A stretch of 64,000 bases of DNA from Bin5 sp965204525 (lineage in GTDB: Bacteria > Chloroflexota > Anaerolineae > Caldilineales > Caldilineaceae): NCBI GenBank assembly GCA_965204525.1, contig OZ241994.1, positions 5,456,001 through 5,520,000 on the forward strand, read 5' to 3'. A program made the translations under genes and the position numbers. Each line of letters begins with the position of its first letter. Within the stretch, counting starts at the first letter, position 1. The notes below the pieces were generated by a model that saw nothing but the letters and a program-made list of their open reading frames with translations, had not been told where the DNA came from and ran no database searches. Below are positions 49,806-59,558 of this stretch, piece after piece.

Positions 49806-51203
49806 ATGAATCCTTCCGGAAATCCCACTTTCGACCCGAATCTCGACACTTACCTGCAGAGAGCCCAAACGAGCCAGCTCGAAGAGCTGTGTGACTGGCT
49901 GCGCATCCCCAGCATAAGCACTCTGCCGCAGCACAAGGAGGATGTAGAGCGGGCCGCGGATTGGCTGACACGGAAGATGACGTCCGCTGGCCTGCAAAAC
50001 GTGGAAACTGTTCCCACCGGCGGTCATCCAATCGTCTATGGCGACTGGCTGAACGCAGGAAAAGGCGCCCCAACAGTTCTGATTTACGGCCATTATGATG
50101 TTCAGCCCGTCGACCCGTTGGAACTGTGGATTTCGCCGCCTTTCGAGCCATCTGTACGGGGAGACGATCTGTTTGCCCGCGGGGCGTCAGACGACAAAGG
50201 ACAGCTATTCGCCCATGTCGCCGCGGTCGAGGCACTCCTGGCAACGTCAGGCGCGCTGCCGGTAAACGTGAAATTCCTCGTCGAAGGCGAAGAAGAAGTC
50301 GGTAGCCAGGCACTGGCCGACTACCTGCCGTCAGAAACTGAAAAACTCGCCGCCGATGTATGTCTCATCTCCGACACGCACATCCTGGCTCCCGACCTGC
50401 CACTGATCATCTACGGGCTGCGGGGCATATGGGCCGGCGAGATAGGTGTAAGGGGTCCGGCCCAGGATCTCCATAGTGGCATGTTCGGCGGCGCGGTCCA
50501 CAACCCAAACCAGGCCCTGAGCACGCTCCTGGCAGCGCTCCATGACCGCGCCGGGCGGGTTGCCGTTCCCGGCTTCTATGAAGACGTACAACCATTGACC
50601 CAAAATGAACGGACCGCACTGGCGCAGGTTCCCTATGGAGACGCCGAACTATTGCAGGAGACCGGCGCGCCCGCGGCCTGGGGCGAAGCGGGCTACACGA
50701 TAACCGAAAGGATTGGGGCGCGGCCCACACTGGAGATCAATGGAATGTGGGGTGGCTTCATCGACGCAGGTTTCAAAACCGTCATTCCTGCTGAAGCCCG
50801 CGCAAAGGTGAGCTGCCGCTTGGTTCCCGACCAGGATTCGTCTGCGATCGGGCCCATGATTGAGCAGTTCCTACAGCAGATCGCGCCGCAAACCGTGGAG
50901 GTATCTGTAATCACGCTCCAGCACGCGCCTGCCACGGTAGTTCCACTTGATGTGCCCGAGATGCAGGCCGCGGCCCGGGCATATCACCGTGCTTTTGGCG
51001 CAGAGCCTGTTTTCAGCCGTGAGGGAGGCTCAATCCCGATAGCGACGGTTGTGCAGGAATCCCTCGGCATCCCCATCCTTTTCATGGGCTTTGGTCTGCC
51101 AGACGACAATCTACACGCACCAAACGAAAAACTACACCTGCCGAACTTCTATCGTGGCATTCGCGTTGGCATTGCGTTGATGGAAGAACTGATTTCGTCT
51201 TGA
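49806..51203 (+). CDS. M20-family dipeptidase
   Basis: 465 residues, di-zinc peptidase. Metal and catalytic motifs are LIYGHYDVQPVDP, FARGASDDKGQLF, and EGEEEVGSQ with the general base Glu; the lid (dimerisation) domain follows around LHSGMFGGAVHNPNQAL, and a C-terminal PDDNLHAPNEK loop holds the last ligand. Closest to the ArgE/CNDP dipeptidase branch. Stand-alone gene with GGAG upstream of the ATG. Confidence 0.9.
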   Translation: MNPSGNPTFDPNLDTYLQRAQTSQLEELCDWLRIPSISTLPQHKEDVERAADWLTRKMTSAGLQNVETVPTGGHPIVYGDWLNAGKGAPTVLIYGHYDVQPVDPLELWISPPFEPSVRGDDLFARGASDDKGQLFAHVAAVEALLATSGALPVNVKFLVEGEEEVGSQALADYLPSETEKLAADVCLISDTHILAPDLPLIIYGLRGIWAGEIGVRGPAQDLHSGMFGGAVHNPNQALSTLLAALHDRAGRVAVPGFYEDVQPLTQNERTALAQVPYGDAELLQETGAPAAWGEAGYTITERIGARPTLEINGMWGGFIDAGFKTVIPAEARAKVSCRLVPDQDSSAIGPMIEQFLQQIAPQTVEVSVITLQHAPATVVPLDVPEMQAAARAYHRAFGAEPVFSREGGSIPIATVVQESLGIPILFMGFGLPDDNLHAPNEKLHLPNFYRGIRVGIALMEELISS

Positions 51204-51289
51204 CTTCAATGTGGAAACGGTGCAGAATAATTAGTCTGATGAAGCTCTTTCCTTCTTGAATGAAGTTGGATTTGAATAAGGAGTTACAT

Positions 51290-53386
51290 ATGCGTGCAGG
51301 TATTTCTCAGTTAAGAGCGTCGCGGCGTGTCTGGCTCATATCGGTCGCGGCGATAATGCTTTTCTCCTTGCTGCCGCAGACGGTTTCGGCCGCTTCGCTG
51401 CAGGTCAGTGTGAGTCCCCAGGCCACCGGGTACACTACACACGTCGTGCAGGCCGGCGAAAGCCTCTCTCGCATAGCCGTCAGGTATGGCGTTACAGTCC
51501 AGGCATTGGTTACCGCCAATAACATCGCGAATGCAAATCAGATTTACGTCGGCCAGCGGCTTCGAATTCCAACAACGGGGCAGCAGCCGGCTCCTTCGCA
51601 GCCCAGCGCCTGCGACCGGACCCATACTGTCGTAGCCGGTCAAACCCTTTCCGGCATCGCTGTCAACTACGGGGTTTCGATTCATAGCCTTGCCCAGGCC
51701 AATGGGGTCTCCGTAACTTCCTATGTCTATATCGGCCAGCGCCTGTGCATTCCCGGATCAAGCACAAGCGGCGGCACAGCCGGCGGCGGCGCGACCAGGA
51801 CGGGCGGATTCTGGTACGAAGTGCAACTTGGCGATTCGCTCGGCCGCATCGCTTTCAATAACGGCACGACCGTCTCGGCAATCATGCGGGCCAACAACCT
51901 CGCCGATGCAAATACTTTGTTCTGGGGCACAAGGATTTGGATTCCTCATGGCGGGTCGACTGCGCCTCCATCAGGAGGCGGCCCCGCCCAGCCGCAGCCT
52001 GCGCCTCAACCACCGGCCGCGGGAGGTCCGTTCGCAGTCAGCCAGCCGACGCATCTGAATGTTCGCGGCGGCCCCGGCACTGAATACCCCGTCCTGAGCG
52101 TACTGACCGCCGGCACACGGGTTAAGATTACCGGCATCGGCCCCAGGGAAGAATGGTTCCAGGTCGAGGTTTCAGGACTGAGCGAGCCTGCCTGGATCTA
52201 CCGCGACTTGACCGAGCTGGTCGGTTCACTTGCCGGCGTAAAGAAATTCGCCGAGTCCGAGATCCCGCCCCGGCCCGAAGCGCCGCCGCCGTCTGCCGCC
52301 CCTACACCGGCTCCATCTGCTCCTGCAACTAGACTGCCCGGCATTGGCTTCGGCTACGGCGTCCAGGCGCACATGATTCACAACGGCCAGGAAGGCATCG
52401 CCATGGACAAGACCCGCGAGCTGGGCTTCGGTTGGGTGAAGCAGCAGATCGAGTGGAAGGTCTTTGAATCCACGCAGAACCAGTACGGCTTTGGCGATAT
52501 CTGGCCTCTCGTCAACGCAGCCAACGCGCGCGGACTCAATCTGCTGTTCAGTGTAGTGAACGCGCCCAACTGGTCACGCGAATCGGGCTACGACGGCACG
52601 GTCGGCGGCCCGCCGGCCGATCCCCAGACCTTCGCCAGGTTCCTCGGCCGGCTCGCCGGGGAGTACTGCGGCTCGTCCGTGAAAGCCATCGAAGTATGGA
52701 ACGAGCAGAATCTGCACTACGAATGGGGCAACCGCCCGATCAATCCCAGCGAATACATGGCGCTGCTGCGTCCCTCCTACGGAGCGATCAAGGCCGCTTG
52801 CCCGTCAATGTACGTAATCAGCGGGGCTCTGACGCCTGCCGGCGATAACGGCTCTCTGGCAATGGACGACTTCCGCTACTTCGAAGCCATGTTGCAACAG
52901 GGTCTGGCCAACTATGTAGATGGCTTCGGCGCCCACCCCAGCGGCTATAACGTGCCGCCCAACGCAGTTTGGCAAAGTGCATGTGAAGCCATCCAACAGA
53001 CCGGCAATCAGCACTTCAACGGCGCCTGCGATAACCCCCATCACTCGTGGAGTTTCCGCAGCACAATGGAAGGCTACCGCAACCTGGCGTTGCGCTACGG
53101 AGCCGGCAATATCCCCATCTGGCCGACCGAATTCGGTTGGGCCGCCGGCGGCGCCTTCGACCCCCGCTACGGCTACGCCAACGACAATGACTTCGACGAG
53201 CAGGCGCGCTGGACCGTAGAGGCCTTCCAGATGATGAGAAACTGGGGTTGGGTCGGCCCCGCCTTCTTGTGGAACCTGAACTTCCGCGTGGTCGCAGACG
53301 GTACTGAAAAGGCCCAGTGGGGCATTGTTCGCAACGACTGGAGTCCCTTGCCCGTATTCCACGCCCTGAGAAATATGGCGAAGTAA
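51290..53386 (+). CDS. Secreted protein: three LysM, one SH3b and a glycosidase-like barrel
   Basis: Start at ATG 51290 is set by AAGGAG 7 bases upstream; 698 residues. Signal peptide ends near VSAASLQ. LysM repeats begin THVVQAGESLSRIAVRYGV, HTVVAGQTLSGIAVNYGV and YEVQLGDSLGRIAFNNGT, each ending in GQRL-IP or GTRIWIP. An SH3b domain follows (HLNVRGGPGTEYPVLSVL). After a Pro-rich linker, the last 350 residues form a clan-A-like glycoside hydrolase: WNEQNLHYEWG (acid/base Glu) and WPTEFGWAAGG (nucleophile Glu). Probably binds peptidoglycan and cleaves a cell-wall or extracellular polysaccharide. Confidence 0.9.
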   Translation: MRAGISQLRASRRVWLISVAAIMLFSLLPQTVSAASLQVSVSPQATGYTTHVVQAGESLSRIAVRYGVTVQALVTANNIANANQIYVGQRLRIPTTGQQPAPSQPSACDRTHTVVAGQTLSGIAVNYGVSIHSLAQANGVSVTSYVYIGQRLCIPGSSTSGGTAGGGATRTGGFWYEVQLGDSLGRIAFNNGTTVSAIMRANNLADANTLFWGTRIWIPHGGSTAPPSGGGPAQPQPAPQPPAAGGPFAVSQPTHLNVRGGPGTEYPVLSVLTAGTRVKITGIGPREEWFQVEVSGLSEPAWIYRDLTELVGSLAGVKKFAESEIPPRPEAPPPSAAPTPAPSAPATRLPGIGFGYGVQAHMIHNGQEGIAMDKTRELGFGWVKQQIEWKVFESTQNQYGFGDIWPLVNAANARGLNLLFSVVNAPNWSRESGYDGTVGGPPADPQTFARFLGRLAGEYCGSSVKAIEVWNEQNLHYEWGNRPINPSEYMALLRPSYGAIKAACPSMYVISGALTPAGDNGSLAMDDFRYFEAMLQQGLANYVDGFGAHPSGYNVPPNAVWQSACEAIQQTGNQHFNGACDNPHHSWSFRSTMEGYRNLALRYGAGNIPIWPTEFGWAAGGAFDPRYGYANDNDFDEQARWTVEAFQMMRNWGWVGPAFLWNLNFRVVADGTEKAQWGIVRNDWSPLPVFHALRNMAK

Positions 53387-53409
53387 ACGGAAGCATCCGA
53401 AATAGGACG

Positions 53410-53829
53410 ATGTTCAATCCTGAAATGACCGTCGCTGCCATCAATAAGATGAGCGAGCGGACACTGGCCGCCAACCTCGGTATCGAGTTCACCGAGGTTG
53501 GCGCTGACTTTATGTGTGCCCGCATGCCTGTGGACAGCCGGACAGTACAGCCCTATGGCCTCCTGCACGGGGGCGCCTCAATCGCGCTGGCGGAGACGAT
53601 GGGAAGTGTGGCGTCAAACGCGATGATAGACCGGAGCTCCCTGACTGCAGTGGGCCTTGACATTAACGGCAACCATCTACGCTCTGTCCAGGACGGCTAT
53701 GTTTACGGAACGGTGCGCCCGATTCACATTGGCCGGCGCACCCACGTGTGGGAGATTCGCATCGAGGATGAGAGCCAGCGCCTGGTCAACATCAGTCGCT
53801 TGACCATGATTATCATCCCACAACGGTAA
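53410..53829 (+). CDS. PaaI/MenI-type hotdog thioesterase
   Basis: Start at ATG 53410 (MFNPEMTVAAINKM) gives 139 residues; the frame is open back into the previous gene. Hotdog fold with the signature VQPYGLLHGGASIALAETMGSVAS, where the Glu is catalytic and HGG binds the thioester. Homologues hydrolyse phenylacetyl-CoA or 1,4-dihydroxy-2-naphthoyl-CoA. No phenylacetate or menaquinone genes are close, so the substrate is unknown. 23 bases after the LysM/glycosidase gene. Confidence 0.88.
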   Translation: MFNPEMTVAAINKMSERTLAANLGIEFTEVGADFMCARMPVDSRTVQPYGLLHGGASIALAETMGSVASNAMIDRSSLTAVGLDINGNHLRSVQDGYVYGTVRPIHIGRRTHVWEIRIEDESQRLVNISRLTMIIIPQR

Positions 53830-53991
53830 TCGCGAGAGGCCTTGGGGCGCCCGCTCGACCACACTTGGTCGACGAGCGACTGCTGCGAGGCACTCTGAAC
53901 GCCGCAAGCTGTACCGGCTCCCCGGTTGCGCGGCTTGCACCCTTCTTTCCGGATAAGCGATAGCCTGACACTGTCCAACGACATTCTTGAC

Positions 53992-54543
53992 ATGCCGATA
54001 CTTAGGATTCTGACGATCTGGGAAGAAGAGGGAGAACTGCTGCGACAACCGGCAAAACGCGTGCGGACCTTTGACCGTCGTCTCCACCAGCTCCTGGAGA
54101 ACATGGTGGAGACGATGCGCGAGGGTAAGGGCGTCGGTCTGGCGGCGCCGCAGGTAGGTCTGGACCAGCGCATCTTCGTCATCGAGTATCCTGAAGATGA
54201 AGAGCGGCCAGAGGAGACGATGCAACGCTATGAGATGATTAACCCGGAGATAGTCAAGGCAAAGGGCTCGGAGATCGCTCAGGAAGCATGCTTGAGTCTT
54301 CCCGGTCTGGCCGCCGAAGTGGATCGGGCTACATACGTTCTCGTCAAGGCCCAGGACCGCCACGGTAAATCTCAGCGAATCAAAGTCTACGACTGGCTGG
54401 CGCGCATCGTCCAGCACGAAGTCGATCACCTGAGCGGCGTGCTTATGATCGACAGAGCTGAACAAGTGTATAAGGTCGTCGAGCTGGAAGACGGTGAAAT
54501 GGAGTTGGTGCCGGTAGAAGAACTGTTTGACCAGGACGAATAG
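53992..54543 (+). CDS. def: Peptide deformylase
   Basis: Start at ATG 53992 (MPILRILTIWEEEG), 183 residues, typical length. Removes the N-formyl group from nascent proteins. Motif 1 GVGLAAPQVG (47-56), motif 2 EACLSLP (98-104; Cys100 metal ligand, with Ala in place of the usual Gly) and motif 3 QHEVDHLSG (141-149; H142, E143, H146). A C-terminal acidic tail follows. A strong intrinsic terminator is 26 bases downstream. Confidence 0.93.
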   Translation: MPILRILTIWEEEGELLRQPAKRVRTFDRRLHQLLENMVETMREGKGVGLAAPQVGLDQRIFVIEYPEDEERPEETMQRYEMINPEIVKAKGSEIAQEACLSLPGLAAEVDRATYVLVKAQDRHGKSQRIKVYDWLARIVQHEVDHLSGVLMIDRAEQVYKVVELEDGEMELVPVEELFDQDE

Positions 54544-54568
54544 CCCCGCCGGTTCTGAAAAATTTCAA

Positions 54569-54599
54569 GGCCCACAGCATATGCTGTGGGCCTTTTCTT
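54569..54599 (+). terminator. Rho-independent terminator after the peptide deformylase gene
   Basis: GGCCCACAGC (54569-54578), loop ATAT, GCTGTGGGCC (54583-54592), then TTTTCTT. Perfect 10-bp GC-rich stem with T-tract; the clearest terminator in the window. Confidence 0.93.
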
Positions 54600-54635
54600 G
54601 CCGGAAACGAGCGACGGACGGAGCGATAGCGCAGA

Positions 54636-55319
54636 CTATCTCACATGATGGTCGATTCCCTCGTATCTCTCAATGAAGTCGCGAATTCGGCCTTCGTCAA
54701 ACTCCTCGAACTTGTCCAGCCTCTGCCACGCAGTCAGTGCGATGCGAGACCCCATATCCTTGTGAGCCGACTGCGATCCAAACCCGGTCCAATTGGGATC
54801 ATTCGGCATCAAGAGTACGTGCCGTCCGCTGTCGACATAAGGTCTGACCACCTCCGCCAGCTGTTCCCTTAGTTCTGGGCAGTCATCCTCACACTGATAG
54901 TAGACGATGACGCCACCGTCCTCCATGTTGTGCACGACCTGCTCATAGCGAATCGGCTCACTGTAGATATCCCAGGGGGCCAGGCCCGGATAGTGAGGAC
55001 CGGAAGTTGGAGGCGTGGTGTTATATTCGATTGGAGAGGCGCTGCCTTGTTGAATGTGCGTGTTTCCTTGTGAGGGCCACGATTCTTCGTCGCCGACTGG
55101 CGCAGTATTGCGAATGTTTACGAAGATGACCAGCGCCACGATCGCAACGAGTATGGCGCCGCCTCCATACACATAGAGATTCTGCCTGAGCCTCCTCTTT
55201 GCAGCAATCTCTCGCAATTCCTGGCGGGAGGGCCGCGCCAGGCGGCCTCCAACACCCCTCTCAGAGTGCCGGCCGCCCCTGGCCCGCGTCTTCTTTCTTG
55301 ATCTTGACCTCGTTGCCAT
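54636..55319 (-). CDS. DUF3105 membrane-anchored protein
   Basis: Start at ATG 55319, which shares its A with the TAA of the upstream L,D-transpeptidase gene (TAATG); 227 residues. A very basic cytoplasmic head (TRSRSRKKTRARGG) precedes a TM helix (GGGAILVAIVALVIFV), then the extracytoplasmic DUF3105 domain with IEYNTTPPTSGPHY, VVHNMEDGGVIVYYQCEDDC and HVLLMPNDPNW. Conserved His and Cys residues could bind metal; function unknown. Coupled with two cell-wall transpeptidase genes, so an envelope role is likely. Confidence 0.85.
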   Translation of the reverse strand: MATRSRSRKKTRARGGRHSERGVGGRLARPSRQELREIAAKRRLRQNLYVYGGGAILVAIVALVIFVNIRNTAPVGDEESWPSQGNTHIQQGSASPIEYNTTPPTSGPHYPGLAPWDIYSEPIRYEQVVHNMEDGGVIVYYQCEDDCPELREQLAEVVRPYVDSGRHVLLMPNDPNWTGFGSQSAHKDMGSRIALTAWQRLDKFEEFDEGRIRDFIERYEGIDHHVR

Positions 55320-56116
55320 TATCTGTGGACCCACACTAAGGTGGCATCACTCTCCGTTGTGCGTATCCATCCCCCGGAACCGTTCCACTCGGGGAAGGTC
55401 CAGTTGAATAGCCATTCGGCATCCTCAATCGTCAGGTTTACGCAGCCGTGGCTCATGGGTGTGCCGAAATTGTTGTGCCAGTACGTTCCGTGAAGCGCGA
55501 ATTCGCCGTAAAAGTACTGTACCCACTGTACATTTGGCAAATTGTAGTAGGTCCCGGAAGCTCGGTCGCCGCCGGACATTGTCTGTGAAGGAGTTCGCGC
55601 CCACATACGAAAGACGCCCGTGATCGTGGGATATGCCTGAACACCGGATGAGATCAGGAATTCGTTTACCATCTGGTCGCCGTCCCAGGCGTATAGCATC
55701 TGGTCACTCAGACTTACTTCAATCCACTTCTCTCCCTCGAGACGGGCCCGACTCACATCCAGATGGAGTTGGGTTACACCGTTCATCGAAACTGCGTAAT
55801 CGGAACTGTCCACCATCTGGGCCTGATTGGCGCTGGCCAGTAACTCTTCCCGTTCCTTCCGCACGCGAGGCAGGTCCATCGTTGCGCCTCTGAAGGGAAG
55901 AGGAGGTAGCAAGTCCAGGCCGACCTGCGTGCCCTCGGTGGCAGGTGTCTGGGGAAACGGCACAAGCTTTTCGGCGGCAACTGCCGGATCTGGGTGGCCC
56001 CATCCGGTGAACGCCAGTCCACAGAACAGGGCCACCACCAGTGAAATACCCGGTTTTTTTGCCATCGCGGGTAGACTCCCGTGGCGGAAGAAGCTGCTGA
56101 ACCGGCTCCTATTCAT
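55319..56116 (-). CDS. L,D-transpeptidase (YkuD domain)
   Basis: 265 residues, exported through an N-terminal hydrophobic segment (ISLVVALFCGLAFTGWG). The catalytic YkuD domain runs from WIEVSLSDQMLYAW to the active site HGTYWHNNFGTPMSHGCVN (H209, H223, Cys225). It forms 3-3 cross-links in peptidoglycan or anchors proteins. No LysM domain, unlike its paralogue upstream in the operon (56109-57482), with which it shares an 8-base overlap. Confidence 0.9.
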   Translation of the reverse strand: MNRSRFSSFFRHGSLPAMAKKPGISLVVALFCGLAFTGWGHPDPAVAAEKLVPFPQTPATEGTQVGLDLLPPLPFRGATMDLPRVRKEREELLASANQAQMVDSSDYAVSMNGVTQLHLDVSRARLEGEKWIEVSLSDQMLYAWDGDQMVNEFLISSGVQAYPTITGVFRMWARTPSQTMSGGDRASGTYYNLPNVQWVQYFYGEFALHGTYWHNNFGTPMSHGCVNLTIEDAEWLFNWTFPEWNGSGGWIRTTESDATLVWVHR

Positions 56117-57482
56117 GGACCATCACCAGTGTGCCGGGGTTGGCGTTGTTGCTGAACAGCCAGTCATCATTGAAGACCGTAGGTGAAGTCCAGTCGAAGA
56201 GCCATTTGGCATCCTCATTTGTCATATTGATGCAACCTCGGCTCATGGGCGTGCCGAAGTTGTCATGCCAGTACGTTCCATGAAAGCCGTAGCTACGATG
56301 AAAGTACTGTACATTCTGAACGTCCCTCAGATGATAATAAGTGCCCGCCGCGCGGCTACCGCCCCGCATATCCTGCATCGCGATCTTGGCCCATATCCGG
56401 AAGGTACCTTGAACCGTGGGCGTTCTCCCTACTCCGGTGGAGATAACAAACGCTTTAACGGGCGTAGTACCTTCATAGGCGATCGCCATCTGTTCGCTCA
56501 GGTCAACTTCGATCCATCGTTCCGATGACGTAGGATACCGGGACTGGTCAAGTCTCTGATCCATCCCCTCCAGGAGTTCGAGCGCACTCTCTGATGGGAT
56601 GCGCAATGTCTGACCCTCTTCAAGAATACTGCGATTCGTCAAGTTATTCAACCTTGCAATTGCGGCATGGTTGACGCCATATTGTCCCGCAATGTCTTTG
56701 AGCAATTCTCCGTTCTGCACCGTATGTATAGCGGCATGGCTCAGCCCTGGTTGCATCGCCGCTACAGGCGGGGCAGGCTGCATGGCAGGAGCCAGAGGGG
56801 CCGCTCGTTGCGCGGGTACCACCTCGGCGGACGCGAGCCCGACAGGAACGAACAGTACTTGACCCGTGTATAGCCATCTTGCCGACGACAGGCCGTTTAT
56901 GGCCATGAGCCTCGACAGACTGATGCCATGTCGTTGCGCAAGGCGTGTCAGCGTGTCGCCTGGCCTTACTGTGTAACGCTGAACATCTCTGAGGCTTACC
57001 TCTCTGGCGCCAACTTGTGAAACCGGTGCTGCCGGCTGGGCGGCCCGCACGGGTGCTGGCGAACCAGGCAATCGCAATACCTGACCGCTGTACAACCAGC
57101 GCAAGGGCGAAATGCCGTTGATCTGTGCCAATTGTGACACGCTAAGACCGTGGCGCCGTGCGAGATTGGTTAGCGAGTCGCCTGCCCGGACCCGGTATAG
57201 TTGGTACCTTTCCGCGGCCTGGGTCGCAACGATTGCCGTTCCACCTCCATCGACCAGGAGACGCTGGCCGTACCAGACAAAATTGGCGTCCCGTAGGCTG
57301 TTGAGCCTCCTCAGATCTGCTACCGTCGTACCATAGTACTTGGCGATCTCGCTCAGAGTTTCGCCCGGCTTGACGATGTGCACTTCATAAGCGGCTGCAT
57401 CGCTGATACTTGAAATTGCTGCAGTACCGGCCAACATGAGGGCCAGCGTCCCTCGAACCAAGAGCTTTAATAGCCGTCTCAT
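56109..57482 (-). CDS. L,D-transpeptidase with four LysM domains
   Basis: Start at ATG 57482 (MRRLLKLLVRGTLALMLAG), with AGGAAGTGGGG upstream; 457 residues. After the signal peptide come four LysM repeats: YEVHIVKPGETLSEIAKYYG, YRVRAGDSLTNLARRHG, YTVRPGDTLTRLAQRHG and HTVQNGELLKDIAGQYG. The third and fourth are separated by an Ala/Pro-rich linker. The YkuD domain ends with active site HGTYWHDNFGTPMSRGCINM (catalytic Cys). LysM would hold the enzyme on the wall. First gene of the three-gene operon with the second transpeptidase and DUF3105. Confidence 0.9.
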   Translation of the reverse strand: MRRLLKLLVRGTLALMLAGTAAISSISDAAAYEVHIVKPGETLSEIAKYYGTTVADLRRLNSLRDANFVWYGQRLLVDGGGTAIVATQAAERYQLYRVRAGDSLTNLARRHGLSVSQLAQINGISPLRWLYSGQVLRLPGSPAPVRAAQPAAPVSQVGAREVSLRDVQRYTVRPGDTLTRLAQRHGISLSRLMAINGLSSARWLYTGQVLFVPVGLASAEVVPAQRAAPLAPAMQPAPPVAAMQPGLSHAAIHTVQNGELLKDIAGQYGVNHAAIARLNNLTNRSILEEGQTLRIPSESALELLEGMDQRLDQSRYPTSSERWIEVDLSEQMAIAYEGTTPVKAFVISTGVGRTPTVQGTFRIWAKIAMQDMRGGSRAAGTYYHLRDVQNVQYFHRSYGFHGTYWHDNFGTPMSRGCINMTNEDAKWLFDWTSPTVFNDDWLFSNNANPGTLVMVHE

Positions 57483-57872
57483 TCCCCACCTCACTTCCTG
57501 TGATTGCATGCATAAGAACCGATCTGACTTTGCTGCCTGAGCCTGATGACAGAACTAAGCTGCTCAGCATTCCAACCACAAATTAAGACGGCGACTTTGG
57601 TTGTTCTGTTCCCTCCCTGGTGTCGAGTCCCATTGAAAGAATCATAAACAGGTCAAATATAGCCGAGAACAATCGCGCCTACAATTCGCGCGCTGCCTCG
57701 GAAGGAATCGAACGAAAACACACTCCCTCTGGAGCCTGACCCGCCGCGACTGGGACAGTTCTTCCCGAGTTGCTACCGGTCAGCCTTGTTCCAATCTGCC
57801 GCTTCAGTTGAACTGTTGACATATGGAAGGGTGCCGCGAGAGAGGAAGATGTCTCGTTTCAGTAGGAGCCCA

Positions 57873-57901
57873 TTGTTGCGGCCGAAACTGTATGCTACAA
57901 T
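57873..57901 (+). promoter_or_regulatory. Candidate promoter of the class III aminotransferase gene
   Basis: TTGTTG (57873-57878), 17-base spacer, TACAAT (57896-57901) with an extended TG (GTATGCTACAAT). The remainder of 57483-58067 has no supported gene. Confidence 0.5.
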
Positions 57902-58067
57902 CCCACGAGTGAATGAATGACGCTTCGAATCCCGGCCTTTTGAAAGCCCTATGCAGTTCCCTGAACCCCCTTTTGCGGCTCTCCAGCGAGGTAGCTGCCA
58001 AACTGTCCGGCCAGCACGACAAGAATCGAAAACCAGTGCCAGTGAAGGGCCCACATGGAGGTCAGCC

Positions 58068-59453
58068 GTGAGTTCCAAGTCAAGCCAGGACGCCGCCAAG
58101 TCGGTCACAGAGACCTTTCTCGAGCGCACGCGAGGATCGGGCGAGTGGAACACGCGCGCCAAAGAGTCGATGCCCGGCGGAGACACGAGGGCGGCTTCAT
58201 ATTACACGCCTCATCCTGCCTACATGACGCATGGGGAAGGCTGTTTTCTTTATGACTACGATGAGAATCAATACATCGACTTTCTCAACAACTACACCTC
58301 CTTGATTCACGGTCATGCCCACCCGGCAACAGTTAGCGCCATCCAGGAGCAGGCAGCCCGCGGTACCGTTCTCGGATCCGCCGCCGAAGTTACAGTCGTG
58401 CACGCAGAGATGCTCTGCAGCCGCGTATCCAGTTTTGACAGCGTTCGTTACTGCAATTCCGGTACGGAAGCGACCCTCCTGGCGATGCGGGCGGCGAGGG
58501 CCTTCACCGGCAAGGACATCATCATCAAGATGGACGGCGGCTATCACGGCTCTCACGACTACGTACAGTTGAACATGCAGCCGGACACCACTGAAGAGGG
58601 ATTTCCCCGTCGCAGGCTCTCGAGCAGAGGCGTGCCCGAATCAACGCTGGCAGGAATGCTGGTTGCGCCGTTCAATGACCTCGATGCTCTGCGAGACCTC
58701 CTGCGTGCGCACGGCGACGACGTCGCCGGCATAATTCTGGAACCTGCCCTCGGCGCCGGCGGCGGCGTAGAACCCGAGCCAGGGTACCTGCAGGGTGTCA
58801 GGCAGCTGGCTGACGAATTTGACGTACTCCTGATCTTTGACGAGATCATGACGTTCCGGCAGGATGTCGGTGGGTTTCAGTCCACGATCGGAGTGACGCC
58901 TGACCTGACCTCCATCGCCAAATTTATCGGCGGCGGACTGCCGCTGGCGGCCTTCGGCGGCCGTAAAGAGATCATGGCGCCGTTCGACCCGACCCACCCC
59001 ATGACGATCCCCCATAACGGTACATTTAACGGCAACAACATTACGATGGCAGCCGGCCTGGCAACGATGAAGGATTTCGGAGCCGGCCAGGTGGCAAGAA
59101 TCAACGAGCTGGGCCAGCGGCTGAGAAAAGGACTGAACGCAGCGTTTCAATCAGCTGGAGTGGGGATACGCGCCGTTGGCACGGGATCCATTATCCGCAT
59201 CCACTGGAGCCGCGGAAAGATAAGAAATGCCCGCGATGCCGTGGCGGCGCAGGAGAAAGCGCTGGACCTGCCAAAGCTTCTACACCTTGAAATGATGAAC
59301 CGTGGCATCTTCAGTGCGCCCAGGTGCCAGTACGCCATCTCCACGCCAATGTCGGAAAAGGAAATCGACACGGCAATCGACGTTATGGGCCAGAGTCTGG
59401 AGGTCGTCAAACCCTACGTACAGGAGCATACGCCCCACCTGACTCTGGGCTGA
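58068..59453 (+). CDS. Class III aminotransferase (glutamate-1-semialdehyde aminomutase-like)
   Basis: Start at GTG 58068 (VSSKSSQDAAKSVTETFL), 6 bases after GGAGG; 461 residues. PLP enzyme fold type I: RYCNSGTEATLLAMRAARAFTG (phosphate-binding), MDGGYHGSHD, ILEPALGAGGGVEPEPGYL, IFDEIMTFR (the PLP-pyridine Asp) and the Schiff-base Lys in SIAKFIGGGLPLAAFGG. Closest to the GSA-aminomutase-like subgroup, but there are no heme genes around, so it is likely a catabolic omega-transaminase. The sulfatase gene follows. Confidence 0.88.
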   Translation: MSSKSSQDAAKSVTETFLERTRGSGEWNTRAKESMPGGDTRAASYYTPHPAYMTHGEGCFLYDYDENQYIDFLNNYTSLIHGHAHPATVSAIQEQAARGTVLGSAAEVTVVHAEMLCSRVSSFDSVRYCNSGTEATLLAMRAARAFTGKDIIIKMDGGYHGSHDYVQLNMQPDTTEEGFPRRRLSSRGVPESTLAGMLVAPFNDLDALRDLLRAHGDDVAGIILEPALGAGGGVEPEPGYLQGVRQLADEFDVLLIFDEIMTFRQDVGGFQSTIGVTPDLTSIAKFIGGGLPLAAFGGRKEIMAPFDPTHPMTIPHNGTFNGNNITMAAGLATMKDFGAGQVARINELGQRLRKGLNAAFQSAGVGIRAVGTGSIIRIHWSRGKIRNARDAVAAQEKALDLPKLLHLEMMNRGIFSAPRCQYAISTPMSEKEIDTAIDVMGQSLEVVKPYVQEHTPHLTLG

Positions 59454-59558
59454 GAATAGTCCTCAGAGGAATGTCGTCCCGACTCGATTCCCAGAGTCGC
59501 ATGAGTGACCGCTTTTTCAGCTCTCCTCAATCCAAGGAACTGCGCCACGGAGCCTCCA

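Noticed and set aside
57773..58186. 137-residue minus-strand frame upstream of the aminotransferase
   Set aside because: No similarity features and overlaps the promoter and start of the aminotransferase gene.
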